Assembly: GCA_017591395.1 (NCBI GenBank)
Contig: WEDG01000466.1
Span: forward strand, 124,001-188,000
Direction of reading: 5' to 3'
Source of the DNA: Schistocephalus solidus
Taxonomy: Eukaryota; Platyhelminthes; Cestoda; Diphyllobothriidea; Diphyllobothriidae
Length of the DNA stretch: 64,000 nucleotides
Numbering within the stretch: the first letter of the stretch is position 1; every line of letters begins with the position of its first letter. Shown here in pieces: positions 34,233 to 48,000 of the stretch. The translations under genes and the position numbers were made by a program. Under the pieces are notes generated by a model. The model saw only the letters and a program-made list of their open reading frames with translations. It had not been told where the DNA came from and did not search any database.

Positions 34233-37200
34233 ATCTGCATAAATCTTTATTTCCCTCATTTTGTCTACTGCCACTTAACCTGTTTTTGTGTCTTCCACAA
34301 TATCCACTGAAGAGGCTGTTTCCTCAAACCGTGAGTCACAAGAAACCTTTGCGAGCAACAGTCGAACATCAACACGAATTTGAACCCCTGGAATATTCAA
34401 AGCTTTTCCCTCAGCTAGTAGGTATTTATAATTTTTGAGATCCCTTACAAACAAAATGGATATTCACTATACGAAGGCTCTATCCGAAAGTCAACCTGAA
34501 TGTTTCATTTTTAATAAACAACGCCCTACAATATAGAATTACCCATGGTCAGCTTTGAACTTGAGGTCGTGGTTTACTTTTTCATAGACCGCGGTACTAT
34601 GCGTTTACTGTAACTGGTCTACAATTGAATGGAACAGAAAAATTATACTAAAGCAAACCCATGCTTTGCTCATTCTTGGACAAAATGCTAGTAGCTAAAA
34701 ATGTACACTATCCTCGACCCTTGGGAGTACCTGGCTTCATTCTCCACAGTAATAAAAGAAGTTGTAAAGTGCATATGGTACTAACAACATCAAAGTAAGA
34801 TGGTTCTCTTAAATTGAATATTGGGCATCCCATTTTTACTATAATCTTCAAATCATACCTCTAAGCCCTAAATAAAATGAACTACGATACTGTACTAAAT
34901 TAGCAATAATTGTCTTTTATTTTGACTCTTACTATCGTACCTTAAACGTCCTAATGGATTCCACCCATAACTGTCAGGACACAAAAACCTTTCTTTTAAA
35001 TCCGTTTTGGCACTCATCGAATGTTTCAACACACGACGGTGCGCCCGACAATATTTGAAAGGGTGGTAGTTCACACATTTAAAAAATCCTATCCTTTTAA
35101 TAAAACGCAGGGGTTCTCTGATCCTATTCGTCAGATTTGCCTTCATTTGTTAAGACCTGCTCCCTACTTCTGTGAAGCCAGCTTACCAAAGTGTTTGCTG
35201 AAAGCTCCTGCTCTTCTACACGGAAAACACCCTCGCCATTCACATTCTTGTATGGCCGTTTCATTTTGCACCGAAGCCCACTTCCTTTCATAGTCCGCTG
35301 GGTGTTAAAACTCTACTGCAGATAAGGGGAACATATTTGGTCGAAGCACCGGAACATTTACATAAATTGCTAATGAGAAACCAAAGAATGATGATGGGAT
35401 GAGGCATTTCAGAGGGTCTTTCATTAACTTGCAAAATACTTTAATAGGAGAGTGAGTTTTGGCTATGTTTGGGACTTGCTCCTTGATGTTCATTATTTTA
35501 ACTTTGTAGTTTCTAGGGTCTTCAACCTACTTGTCTGCAATTTTTTCAAGAGTTTGTGAAACTCGGTACCCACCCTATGCATAATTCCCTCGGCAGACTG
35601 TGTTACAGCCCTTGATCTGAATCGGTTGTTGTAGTGCCACGGATTGAAATAAAGAGTATTCTCATATGTTTAAAGAATTGATGACTTCAGCGGTCACCAT
35701 TTACTACTGCTTTCGTTCCGAATCCTAATGCAAAGCAAAATCGAGCTGTTGTGTTCAGAGCTTTTGCTGAACTGGACCGTCGGTATTGCGTGACATTGAA
35801 ACGTCTTATATGGGACTATGTGGCCACCGATAAGAGGTGAATGATTAGGAATGCGCGAAGACGAATGGAAGTTGCCGATTACGACACCATGACTCGATCC
35901 GTTAAAATTGCCTTATCGTTGGAACCTTGAACTGACATAGTGTAATAAGTACGACTAGCACTGTGGCCATGGTTTAAAAGCTCTGTCAGCGGACGTTCGA
36001 GCCAATAGCACTTCTTGTTGTAAACTAGACGATTCTGATCAGCAAATTTCAATACTTGATATTGTGGAATGACGAACATATCTTACAACGCAAAGTAAGG
36101 CGTTATGTTTAAGGATCTGCCTGGACCACTCCAATCCATCTAGGCACTGGCGAGTTTAGAAGAGTTTTTGTTAAGGATATAGTGCGCAGTCAGTGTGTGT
36201 TTAATGTTCAAGACTCGCTACTACATATAATTAAGTAGGCTTTGTTCGGTTATCTATTCCTTCGGTTAATGTTTTGGTTCATTTCATGGTCAGGAGTTGA
36301 GTTTAAACTTAAGATTATGTTTATATTTAAGGTTTTGGTTGCACGCATTTTTGGTTGATGTCGGCGCGTAGACTGAGACACCAAGATGATATTATAGGGC
36401 CCATTCTAATGGTTATCTGTTGGTTCTCACGCAATATAGGATGAGACGACAGCTGTCTCTGGGGTTTTACATTTCCCAATAACCAGCCTAAGTAAGTTCA
36501 ACTACAGGCGGCAGTTGATGGCCATATTATGGTAATGAGGCCTACACGGATTTTCAGTGTTGGTCCAAGAACTTTGGCATGTTCTAGCATGCAATATTAG
36601 AAATCCTTTCGTGACTGTGTAGCACAGCCGACATTCTATCCGACAAGAACAACTGAGTCAAACTGTGCACAGCTGTATTAGTGGGTGTCCTACTGTGAAT
36701 ATTTGAACTTGAATACGACTCTTAAAGTACACTCTCTGACATTAACACTTGAACTGTACGTACAGAATTGCTTTCTTCCTTTCTGGTAAATTTATCTCGT
36801 GTTGAACTTCTTCAGAAACGGAGTTAAAGCCCACAATCTAACTGAATATAGTGCTACATCCAAAGAAGTAAAAACTCAAAAAATTTGAAGATTGCAGAGT
36901 TTACAGAACATTCGATGTCGGAAAAGAGCTAAATCGTTTCTGAAAAAACTTCATAAAAAATTGCCGAATTTTCAAGCAAAGTTAAAGAAATAGGAGCACT
37001 GTTCGCTCCTTAAGTCTTAACTGCCCATCATATTTCCCCATATGCAAACGTAAGTAGTCCATAAAACGTGAACCTAAAAATCATTTCTAGATTATACGCC
37101 AATTTTTTTGAACCGTCATTTATTTGACGGCCAATATCGACTTTGGCTGCTGAAGACTGCACACATCGATCGGTAAGGTGCAATGATCAAGGAACATTAA

Positions 37201-37530
37201 CACTGCAGTATTTCTTACTAGGCATCCGTTGTTGACCTGTCAACACAGCTAGCATTCGATCTGTCCACCCTAATGAAACGGGGTTGCAGAGCAGGTCCCA
37301 TTTAAGCGCTTTCTGTACTTTGGCGAAATTTCGAATGCAGTCAGGACTAAAAGGAGCATTCCCGGGGCTGAGTTAACTGCATTGGAAACCATCCTGGTAT
37401 GACTGACACGAGTGCATTGCTGCTGAGCTAATGAATTCTTGTCAAGTTGAATGATTCTGTCTCAATTGAGAAGGACATATTATTCTTTTACAGCCTCGTT
37501 ACGATGTTTCATTTGCAGTAAATACTGTGG

Positions 37531-37570
<40 letters not shown>

Positions 37571-38870
37571 AAAGGTAGCCTGCATGCATTTTAATACGTT
37601 CATCCTCGTGTTTCCAACTGCAATTCCACTCAATTCCTCCTATCTTCTTGCCAAGGGTTTTTTTCATTATTTTACTTGTTTGGGCAAAATGAGTTAAGAT
37701 TATACAGTCTAACTATTCCCCATGCTCAGAGCACTCCTAATCTTCCTACTCCTCCTCCTCCCCTTTCTCATAAGCGTCTTTTCTTGATGGAAAACTCGTT
37801 TAATTGCAGTCCTGCCTTGACTGCTTGACAGCGATGACTGAGCAACTGTCGAATAAAATTTACGTGGCCTCTGCAAGGCACCAGCAGCGACGGTAGAGAT
37901 GGTGGCCAATACGGAGGCTAACCATAACCTCTGCTCGCATGGAGGGGTTTTTTCAGGGGTTAAAGACAGGAAACACAAGCACATCCAACTGAAGTCGTGC
38001 CCTGTTTCTTACTATATAATTAGATTACAATTCCTTTCTCTTTTTAATATGCACTTGACCTAGCATCCCCTTCTTCCCCGAATACGCTTGCCAAAGCTTG
38101 GGCTCCATCATTCCCCGCCTCACAATTGTATAGATCAAATGTTGAGTAATTTAAAGCCTGCATTTTCGAAGTGGCGTCAACTTTTAAACTAATTGCATGA
38201 AACACTTCTACTGACGTTTCCCCAAGTTAATTTAATACAGTAACAGGGCAAATTTCACATCCAATGGTGCTCTCAAACTAAAATTTAGTATGCTTCCTCA
38301 ACTGACGAGTTGACTCAAGAACCAAGGGGTTGTAAGCCATGCATTCTGCTCTTATATTGACAGATATCTTTGTTTTCGATCGTTCACTTCCTTCCTAGGT
38401 CAGCAAGGACCTTGAAAAGCCGATGGAAGTCTTTTAGTCACGCTTTTCCTCTCCACTTCTATGAAATTCTGAAAATATTTCAGTGTATTATTTGGAACTC
38501 GGTTATCTGCCTCGAAGCCATGGATGGAGTATGGCCTGTTGGTGAGCTATGAATATCATGCGCTTACTGAACTGAAAATGATGGTTTTCAGGTAAACGTT
38601 CAAATTAAAACTCAGAACGTTTGGCCCAAGAACTTACTCCCAGCTGGCTCATCAACTTCTAAAGCAATTCAACTGATAAACCTGGGCCCCTCTTCAAAAG
38701 TCTTTGCAATCCGTCTAAGGCGTTCGCTACTGGTCAAAGAAGGCGACTGGAATGTGAAAACAAAACTCAATTTGCTTTCAAAAACGGTACTTTAGGCCTG
38801 CTAATAGGTTTTTTGAGATTAATAACTACAAAATCATATATTAGTGCTTCTGGTGAGGGTAAGGCCACGT
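34233..38870. other. Unassigned sequence downstream of the aminopeptidase stop
   Basis: Apart from a TA microsatellite at 37532-37567, no feature is recognised in 4.6 kb. No polyadenylation site of the aminopeptidase could be assigned with confidence. Short frames, such as 37709-37984, lack motifs. Confidence 0.4.
37532..37567. repeat. TA dinucleotide microsatellite
   Basis: About seventeen uninterrupted TA repeats. Confidence 0.95.
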
Positions 38871-39044
38871 TTAGTTGCGACCAGTACAGGTTTCGTAGTC
38901 ATCCGTAAAGCCGAGTTGCGGTAGAACGTATCGCACCGTGAATGCCATGATTGGAACACCCGATGGAGGTTCTGTATCCTTGCCCCTGGAAGGACATATG
39001 TCGACATGGGTGTAAGGAATTGGCCGCGGTGAGTTTATTCCATG
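38871..39044 (-). CDS. Leucyl aminopeptidase terminal exon G with stop
   Basis: Fifty-seven codons plus stop. It begins HGINSPRPIPYTHVDI, corresponding to the 'HG.....P..Y.H.DIAGS' segment of M17, continues through PSGVPIMAFTVRYVLP and ends ETCTGRN. The acceptor is CTTCGCAG (AG at 39046-39045). The usual DIAGSA is DICPSRG here, a divergence at the end of the fold. Confidence 0.92.
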   Translation of the reverse strand, partial: HGINSPRPIPYTHVDICPSRGKDTEPPSGVPIMAFTVRYVLPQLGFTDDYETCTGRN

Positions 39045-42000
39045 CTGCGAAGGAGGATAATGATGTTTTAAGGTGTGAAGTAACCGTAGGTTAACAAAGG
39101 AAAAGTTGTGATTCCATATTTTGTAAACATTCCATTCACTCTTGCATAAGCCCGACCTGAGCATGGTTTTTCATGAGTCACATTCCGGTGGAGAAACATT
39201 GCAAATTTAAATATTCAAGCTGTTCTACAAAAATGAAGAGAAGGCAATTACTTGAGGAGATCCAATGAAAACGTCCATGGTGGGATATTTTATAGACTTC
39301 AATTTTATCCTTGCGCAAGCCGGTTCGGATCGTTGTTCTTCATTAGACGCATTCCGGTCAAAATCCAGGGAACCTGGAATGACCATTTTTTAAAATTATA
39401 TACCCTGCTCAGTTAGCCAGGTGTCAGTCGCAGGGTTGGTAGATGCGAGAATCGAACTCGGACAGTTCGGTTACTGAACCGAAGGTTCTGCCACAGGGCC
39501 CCATTATCCTGCTTGGACCTTAGAACCTCTGACCCATTGGTTAGTTATCCATCGCCCTAAACCACTGCGCCACGGGCTTTTCGTCGGTAATGTCACGCTG
39601 TGAGAGTGACGCCCAAGGCAGAATGCAAGGACCGAGTCCCGTAACCGATCGGTGAGCTTCTTTCCACCCATACATGCAGATATGTGAGGAAGCATCAGAT
39701 CCAAGTGGCGCACAAACCAACGATCACACCACGAAACCAGTTTGTGTAACCTGAGGATATGGTTTGCTACCTGAATAAACAAGAATTCGTGTACAAGATG
39801 CCCTATACGAGTTGCAATGTGGTGTATTGTGTTCAGATATGAAAATTGGCCTCCAAATGCATACACCAGGTGAAACCAGTTGTCGCACGTTGCCATGCAT
39901 ACGCTAGCTCGCGGCCCGTTGATCAGAAGCCCAACACTAACCATATAGCTATGGGCTTGACTTTTCCGTCTGAATCGGAATTTTAAGAATGGGACCTAGG
40001 CGCTCACAGATCGTTTGCAGGACTCACTCGTCTCTTTGTGCCATGGGGTCTCTCTAGAGCCCCGCCAACAGCCGCAGAGCGGCTAATGATGTAGGCAGAA
40101 TGAAGTTACTGACAAAGACAAGGGAGACCTGAATGGCAATTTCTGGCTTATGAAACGTCATCAGCTAGCCATATTCAACTTCTTGTGCTGTGGTGCCCGA
40201 GTTTTGAACTCGAGACCAAGGTAAAATAGGGAGTTGATAGATTAATTTTGAAAACTACGTTCCGTTGCAGAATAAGTCAACGATCCTGTCCTCCAAAGAA
40301 CTAAACTGAAACACACAGTTCTTAAACACACCCGAAATCCCGCCAAGACGCAAAACCTCATTGGACAACAAGACGCATCCTTGGTTATGACACATAAATC
40401 CCGCAAAGTGATCCTAAGAGCGGAACAGGATGCACTAAGGACTAAAAAAGGGGCACTCTGCGAGACTTTAGTTCCTCCGAAAAGTCAATGCACTGTTTCA
40501 GGGCACTGATACCTACCTCGGTTGTGAAGGAAACCCGATTTAGAAGCTGGTGACGCAAATAAACACAATGTTCATCGTATTACATAATAATGGTTAGATG
40601 ACGAAAGCAGAACGGCTGGCCATCAAACCTACCGATATGGCTATGGTAAGGCTCTGTGGATTCCCTAAAGTACATAATGATGGTGCTCCACTTCATCCCA
40701 TCGTGTCATTGAGTGGCACCCCCACATATAATTTGACCAAATGGCTGTTGCGACGCCCGAACTGCCTTTCCTCGGGTTCCAATACGATAGTCCGCTCAGC
40801 CAGCGATTTCCTGGAAAGGCTCAATGGGTTACACCTCGCCACAGACGAGGTTATGGTAGCATTCGATGTTACCTTACTATTTACCTTCATCCCACAGAGC
40901 CTGGCCATTGAAACTGTCGGAAACCTACTTGACAACCAAAACACCTAAACGGGGACTTCTCATGCAGCTGCTGAAGTTCTGCCTCAAAACAGTTAACGAT
41001 AAAATCAACGGTATGCAGATGGGATCACCGCTAACCGGTTTCATCGCTGAAGCGTCCACCAAAGGTTGAAAGCATTGTTGTTCCCAACGTACAGGTCTAA
41101 CTATTTGACACGTTATATGGACGACATTGTCGACGTTCTTAAGCGGGAGATAGCCCGAAATTTAACGCTCTCCTGAACTCTGTTTTTCCAAGGATTGAAT
41201 TCAAGTTGGAGGCAGAGAACAGTAATCAGATAACGTTCCTAGATGTCCTCTTGCACCACAGGTCCAACGAAAGCCTGAAGACGACAGTATACAGGAAGGC
41301 CAATAACACGCGTCAATTCCTGTGCTACCATGGCAACTTCCCATTGTGTCACAAAGGCAGCTGTGTGCGAACTCTCTACAAAAGAGTTGAGATTCACTGC
41401 AGTGAAGCAGCCGACAAAGTATCTCAACTCCACTACCTACGTCAGATGTTTCAACGCCAAGGAGTACCTTCGCAGCTTTATAGAAGGCAGTAGATGGTCT
41501 AGATTGAACTCCAAGACCCAACGGGTCAGGTATTTTCCCTCACTAGATAGGTGAGCACCACACTGTCCTTATTCACATATTTATATGTCTGTTAATCTCA
41601 GTATTAAAATAGCGGAACGTCAGCCTGGTTCAAGAAAACTTCTACATTTTAGTCTCATTTATTACTTGCGTACCAATTAGGCACGTCTTGTCATAATCAA
41701 AACAACCCAGTTGACTGAAGAGAGCTATGTGTTAACAAATGTGAATTTCTAAGCAGATGGCAACTCACTTCGTCCAGTCCACTTGCTCGAATGAGATATG
41801 CGGCTGGAAGTTGATGTCCACGACCGTAATCCGAAGAACTTTTGTGATAAGACTGCATCAAGTCCTCATACTCCGACTGGCCATCCGTTATATCATAGTC
41901 CTCCCGTCTGATTGTTGATATCTAAAGGAGAACAACCAAAAAGTCGAGTGAAAACTCTTTCAAATCTCAACAAACATGTCTCAAATGAAAGCCTCTCTCC

Positions 42001-45000
42001 AATGGGTACTGTAGACGTGAGGAAGAGATTTAACGGATACTTTGGAAAATAACCAGTTGACTGACAGAAGGGCCACTGGTGATTTGCTATGGGGCTCCGA
42101 ATAGGACTGTGTCGGGGTCAGAAAATCCTCCGTAATCCAGGTGCGGGTTATTATTCCGAGGGAATAGTGGTGCCTTCAACATATATACAGCCGTGATGTT
42201 ATTGCTATCCAAAATTAAACTTATTATCGGTCGTATTATTAGTGTATTGATTTTATCGCTTCCGGCTTTCAAACGTCGTGTGCAGCAGTCAGTGTCTGCA
42301 GTCTGCAGTTAATTCAGATAATTAATACAGAGCGGCTTCCGTCCTCTGTATTGGTAATTCGTATGGTTAAACTACTACAAAAACGTATACTGAATCATTT
42401 AATATAGCATAAGAAGCAATTTACTTAATAAGCAATCACAAAAGCGTATTCGAAACACTCCCATAACTTGAAACTGAAAGACCAAATCTCCTCGGGAGAG
42501 TAAAATAATAAGCCCATGCAAAGGTATAGAGTATTCGCAAATAAACCAACCTCCATCATATCCGATATCCTATCTCCAGCCTTTTGAAGCGAATATGCTG
42601 TGTTCCTCTTTCGTGCAAGGCCATTGTCCATGAGAGCCTGAATAAAAAGTCGCCCGTAAATTTAAGAGTTGTGCGTTAAAAAAAATAGTTGATACTACTG
42701 ATGTCAAGGTATGAGATTTCCAGAGTAGAGGTGCGCCCTGAAGACTGTTAGTCATGGAGGTCGTTTTTAACTAAACGGAGCTACGAGATTTCAGTGAGAA
42801 ATCAGCAACGCATAAAGGTAGAACCGTTTTAGTTAAAATGTTTTAACCGGTAGTGTTTTCAGGTATGTAAAATTGTCAATAAGTGTGAAATCAGGGGTTG
42901 GAATAAATTAACCATGTTTTTTTTATTAACTTGAGTTTAAGATTTATCATGAATGCTTTTATTATAGGGAGGTTAAATGATTTGTTTGCCAAATTGGCAT
43001 TCTGGAAGAGTACTGTGCTGAATTTGAAAAATCTTATGACAACAATCAATGCTTAAATAAAGATATACTTGATAAACCCCCTAGCCTTCATAGAAACGTT
43101 TTTAGAACTTTACGTATGCTTGTTATGACAAAGGTCATATGGGACCTTAGAACAGCAAGGAACATTTGAAAACACATTTTTGGAAAACCTTCATATGCAT
43201 TGGGGATAGTAAAAGAACACAGAATTTGTTTCCCACACAAATTGACTGAAAACCACAGAGAAAATTATATAACTACGTGCAAAAACAATTATTTTTGAAT
43301 CAAAGAGTAACTGGTGACAAAAATGGATTACGAATGACAATCTTAGATGTTAAAAAAACGGAAGAAACCTGGTCACCTTTAAAAATAAACACCCACGAGG
43401 TCACTAGAGCCGAATAAAAAAATTAGTTACCTCTATGAGTGCACCACGACCGGTTGGGGTAGGAACGAAATTTCCCTGTTATATGTTCTAAATCTCACGT
43501 TTTTTTATGATTAAATAATGTTTGGGTACAAAGCATTTATTATTTTAAGTGAAAATGCCGTCAAAGTCAAAGATTATCAAAAAATTCTTTTTTTGAATGG
43601 GTTACTAGAAGGACATTTAGCTGTAGGCGGGTTTGCACGTTCCACCTCTGCGTACTACAAAAACCTGCGAGTCCTACATCGGTCATGATCGGGAAGTTCG
43701 CTCTGATGTAACCTAATCCATACCTTTTTTGAAGGTGAGGGAAATCAATAAGGTAGCTGCCTCTCACTTGCGTGCTATTCGGAGGTAGGGTGTGAAGGAG
43801 CAAGCATTTCGAAAAACCGTCGCAACACCTACGGAATGACCAGCTCTGACACATAGGGGCCAGGCAGGGGGTTTTGCTAGAAATGAGGCGATGAATGCAG
43901 TTTCCATTTGGGTTCCGTGTCATTTATTAAAATTTACAGGAAAGATGCACAGAAACGCTTGCAGAAGACACCGCAAACTCAAGGGGAATCGTTTATGATG
44001 ATTTAAAAGGTTTTAACATAGCCCGAAACGTCAGTCACTAAACAAAGCAATTATAGTGAGCATTTTACGTTTAAGTAAATAGTTCTTAGGCTCCACAACC
44101 CCTATGGAAGTATTCTTACAAAAATCTCAGTCATACCTTATCGCCGTAAAGGGATGCATTGAAAATAACATTGTGAGAAAGATGTGGAACCATATGCTCT
44201 CGTATGAAAAAAATATTATTACAATTATTATTATTACAATACAATATTAGCATTATGTACCACTGAGAGTCCGGAGGTTTTTACGCAAAAGGATTTCCTA
44301 AAGAATAACGAAAGGATGACATACATCCTCCCCAAAACAGGACATGAGAACAAGAACCACCCGCAATACACGTGGCTTCGCGCCAAATTTTAGGGCAATT
44401 AACGCTAGGACCAAAGGAATTGGTAGTGTTAAGTTTAGAGTTAAGGTTAATGTCAGTGTTATGTTTAGGGCTTAGGTAAACGGTTATTGGATAGGGCGTT
44501 GGACTTCTAACAATAGGCCATGTGTTCGAGTCTTGCGTGCGACAACGTCTGGGATTTGGCTATGGCTGGCTGTTAAACGCAATTAAGCCAAAAACGGCCT
44601 TTCTGGTCTTCGTCAGTAAGGTTTTTCTGCTCATAACATAGTAGCCACTGAACGGCTGCTGGCGGAGCTCGAGAGTGGTCTTCAAGGCGCCACGAAACGA
44701 GTGTATCCATTAACGCGATGTGTGTGTTTGCGGTAGCGTTAACTGTAAGGTTAGGGTTATGAAGGGGCCTACATTCATGTAATTACTAATGTTGGGATTA
44801 CAATACAGGCATCTTTAACTTTCCTGGAATTGCGGAAACGGCTACCTCGATTAACTTGGCGGGGTGTCCGTATTATCTTTTCCTGTTATCTTTTCAATTA
44901 ATATTATGATGGGTTTAACTTACTTTCCACGTGGGAAGTCCGCATTCGTGAACAATTCATAAAATCGTTTATATAACGGCATCACATAATATCTTGGTTT

Positions 45001-48000
45001 CAAAAGTCTCCCATGGTAGGCCTCTATCCAAAACTCATTACCGTAGAGATCGGTGACGCAGAGCCTTGACAACTGCGAGATACGTTGAAGGCCCTCGTTA
45101 ATGTTTCATTCATTTCAACACATGCTAGGATTTTCCCTCATTTTTTTTTCTACCAAAATTGCTGATAAAATTTCCTCAGACGAGGTCAGAGGAGAGACTG
45201 TCAGTGTGCACCCAAGAAGGCTTAGAAATATTCCGCTAGAAACTTACGGTATACACCAGATATGTTGATTTTGCATGTCCAGTTAACGTGGCGAAGGAGA
45301 AAATGTGCGGATTAGCTTCCTTCAGGGCCTAAAACGGTGGAAAAGCTGCAGGTGAGGATCACCGAGTTAGTAGCCACCTGATAGGTGAAATATATAAGCG
45401 ACTATTACTGGACATGTACAATTTTATCACTGAATGCAGAAGACATGCTTTGATTTTTTTCGGTTTGAAATCGTTTGATTAAAAATGTGTTGAACAGACC
45501 TGGTGGGTCTAAGAACCATACTGACATATTCAACTTTTATGGACGCCTGCAGTGTGCGGATGTCGAGAGCTGTGAGTATGTGTACTCATCTAGGTAACTG
45601 TCCAATGACTGAATCGTGGTAACTTAAGCCGTAGGGCAGACTTCAGCAACTACGACCTCCACACCTCGTCCCCTTTAGGAAGATAAGAAGTTGTTGGACG
45701 CTAGTTAGGAAGATATTATTTTCTGTACAGAAAAATCGACAAGAGGTGAGAATAGGTTAACAACAGGGTGAGGACACACCTCCAGCATCACGAGAGCGAA
45801 TCACATGTGAGAGTGCTTGAGTCGGTACAGCTCCTTGAATGCGGTCATGTCAGAATCGACTTCGAATTTAATTGGTCCGTTTGGCTATCTGTGATTTGCC
45901 ATAACCAGGCTGCTTTGGAATTCGCGCAGGTAAACGCGAGAGGTGCAATGTACAAGAGGGACCTCAGGATCACCACCCCTAACGAGTTTATTTGAGCCAC
46001 TTGTGAAAAACATGGCGGCCTCGGTGGGATTCGAAACCACGCCAGCAAGGGGAAGGCTTCAGTACACCCGACGCTCTAGCTAACTGAGCTGCGAGGCCCC
46101 CACCGGGAGCCGTGAGTTTTATGACACATTGGTCAGAAATGGGTCAACTAAATTATTCAAATCTGCCGATAACCTCTACTAATTAATTGTGTCTGGTAGT
46201 CATCTGGTGGGTTCTTGATGGGGAGCTTGGGAAATCCTGCTTGGGCAGTCAGCTTACAGTATCAGAATCAATGGATTCCATAAGTTGCGGTAGGTTGGGC
46301 AGATAACCTAACCCAAGTGTGATAAAACTCACGGTTATGGACAGCTTTGATGCTTACCAACGCGTGGTGTGGTGATCCTTCCTAAGTTTAGGTGCTAAAG
46401 GGTTAGTTTAAATGGTCTCATGCATCCACTAATCAGTATTCCTGAATTATATCACTTAAACCTAAACTGTTATCGGAAAGTCTAAAAAAGCCATACATAA
46501 ACTCATTGTGGCAAATGCAGTCATTGCAAAACTCGAACAGATTTTCTATCCCTATCGTAGGTTCATTGTGGCAGAAGTATAGATATAACGTCAACGTGCT
46601 CATTTTGGTGAGTGAAAGACGATGACTCACGTCACGAAGACTACAGAGCAATCTCCAAACGGACGCAACTTCATGTCTTATAAATACATTAATTCATAAT
46701 GTTGTTAAGGTTTAATATTAAAATATCTAACTCTCTCGAATGGCAGAAATATCTCTTCGAACCGCACTTCCTATTCTCATAATAACTAGACTGCCTCGAA
46801 ACCTTTCGAGAACCCTTGCAGGTAATCATTTGATATGGCTAATTGGGTGCACGCCGTGTTATGATCCTTAGACCGCGCATTTCGAATTTGTTTTGAAATA
46901 TTCGCCCTCCGGGGATTCACCTTTAACGGAATATCTGTCTACTAAACGCTCTCACTGCTCGTGGGCACTATGAATTCAATTTTATTTTGCAACCGATTCA
47001 TCCCAAATTTCGGATTCCAACTCGAACACAGCATTAGAGACAGTATAAGGTACGGGTTATTCGTACATAGGGAGTTGCAGTATTTAGCGGATGCCGTCGC
47101 TATGCTACTGCACGCATATAGCAATTAACGACTCCCCCTTCATCGATGATGCCACTCCTTTGGTGCGCTAATTGTTTGATGGCCGGCATGCGAGTCGTTA
47201 TCCGCTGAAATTTCATTACCCATGTTGGAGGGTGTCGTAATTATTGCTCGGCCATCTGGCTCACCGGCTTGTCCCAGCGACGTTCATCCTTACAAATCTA
47301 CACCGCACTTGCGTGGGAAATCCAATCTTCTTCTGACTGCCTCTCTGTCAACAGCACCGAGAGATTCCTAACATCAAATAACGGATGAGTCGTTTTCCTT
47401 ATATCGTTTATCCGGTTATAAAGATCGTTTATACCTTTAAAAACGTTTGAACTTTATTTACTCAGTAATGTTCGTCTGACAAATGCCATTGGAGACGGAA
47501 TTGAACCCGGGTGACCCATGAGCCAACGTAACCATAACTTGACCACCGATGAGCGTAAAGTGACGCGCGCCCCGACTGTGAACCGGGGAGCTCGCAAGCA
47601 GTAAGCCGCAGTGCTAACCATTTGTCAAGCGATAACCTCTAAGTTGAAGTATCTAGAGTAAGAAGTTAAAAGTCTAAAGGAAATTATCAACAGGACTCTG
47701 GCTTCGACGAATCAACCGACGTTAACCATGCAAACAGTTACTCGGAGAAGAGCGAGGGCCCTCCTGCATAATGAATGACCAGAAAGGAAGAAAGTGATAT
47801 GAAAACAACCGTCTATTAGCACTTCGTGAAGTGCAAAAGAATAAGAAGAAAACTGCACCTGGCAGTTCGACCGTCGTAGTTCGACGATGTCCACCGTGTG
47901 CTCCATGGGAAAGAGGAGCAGGGACGGTGACTTGCACGTGATTTAGTTTAAAGTGATAGTAGACTTGCGCTGCATCTACCGCACTCTCTCCTCCTCCCCC

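Noticed and set aside
37709..37984. 91-codon minus-strand frame just past the aminopeptidase terminal exon
   Set aside because: The aminopeptidase already ends with a stop at 38871, and the peptide has no family motif.
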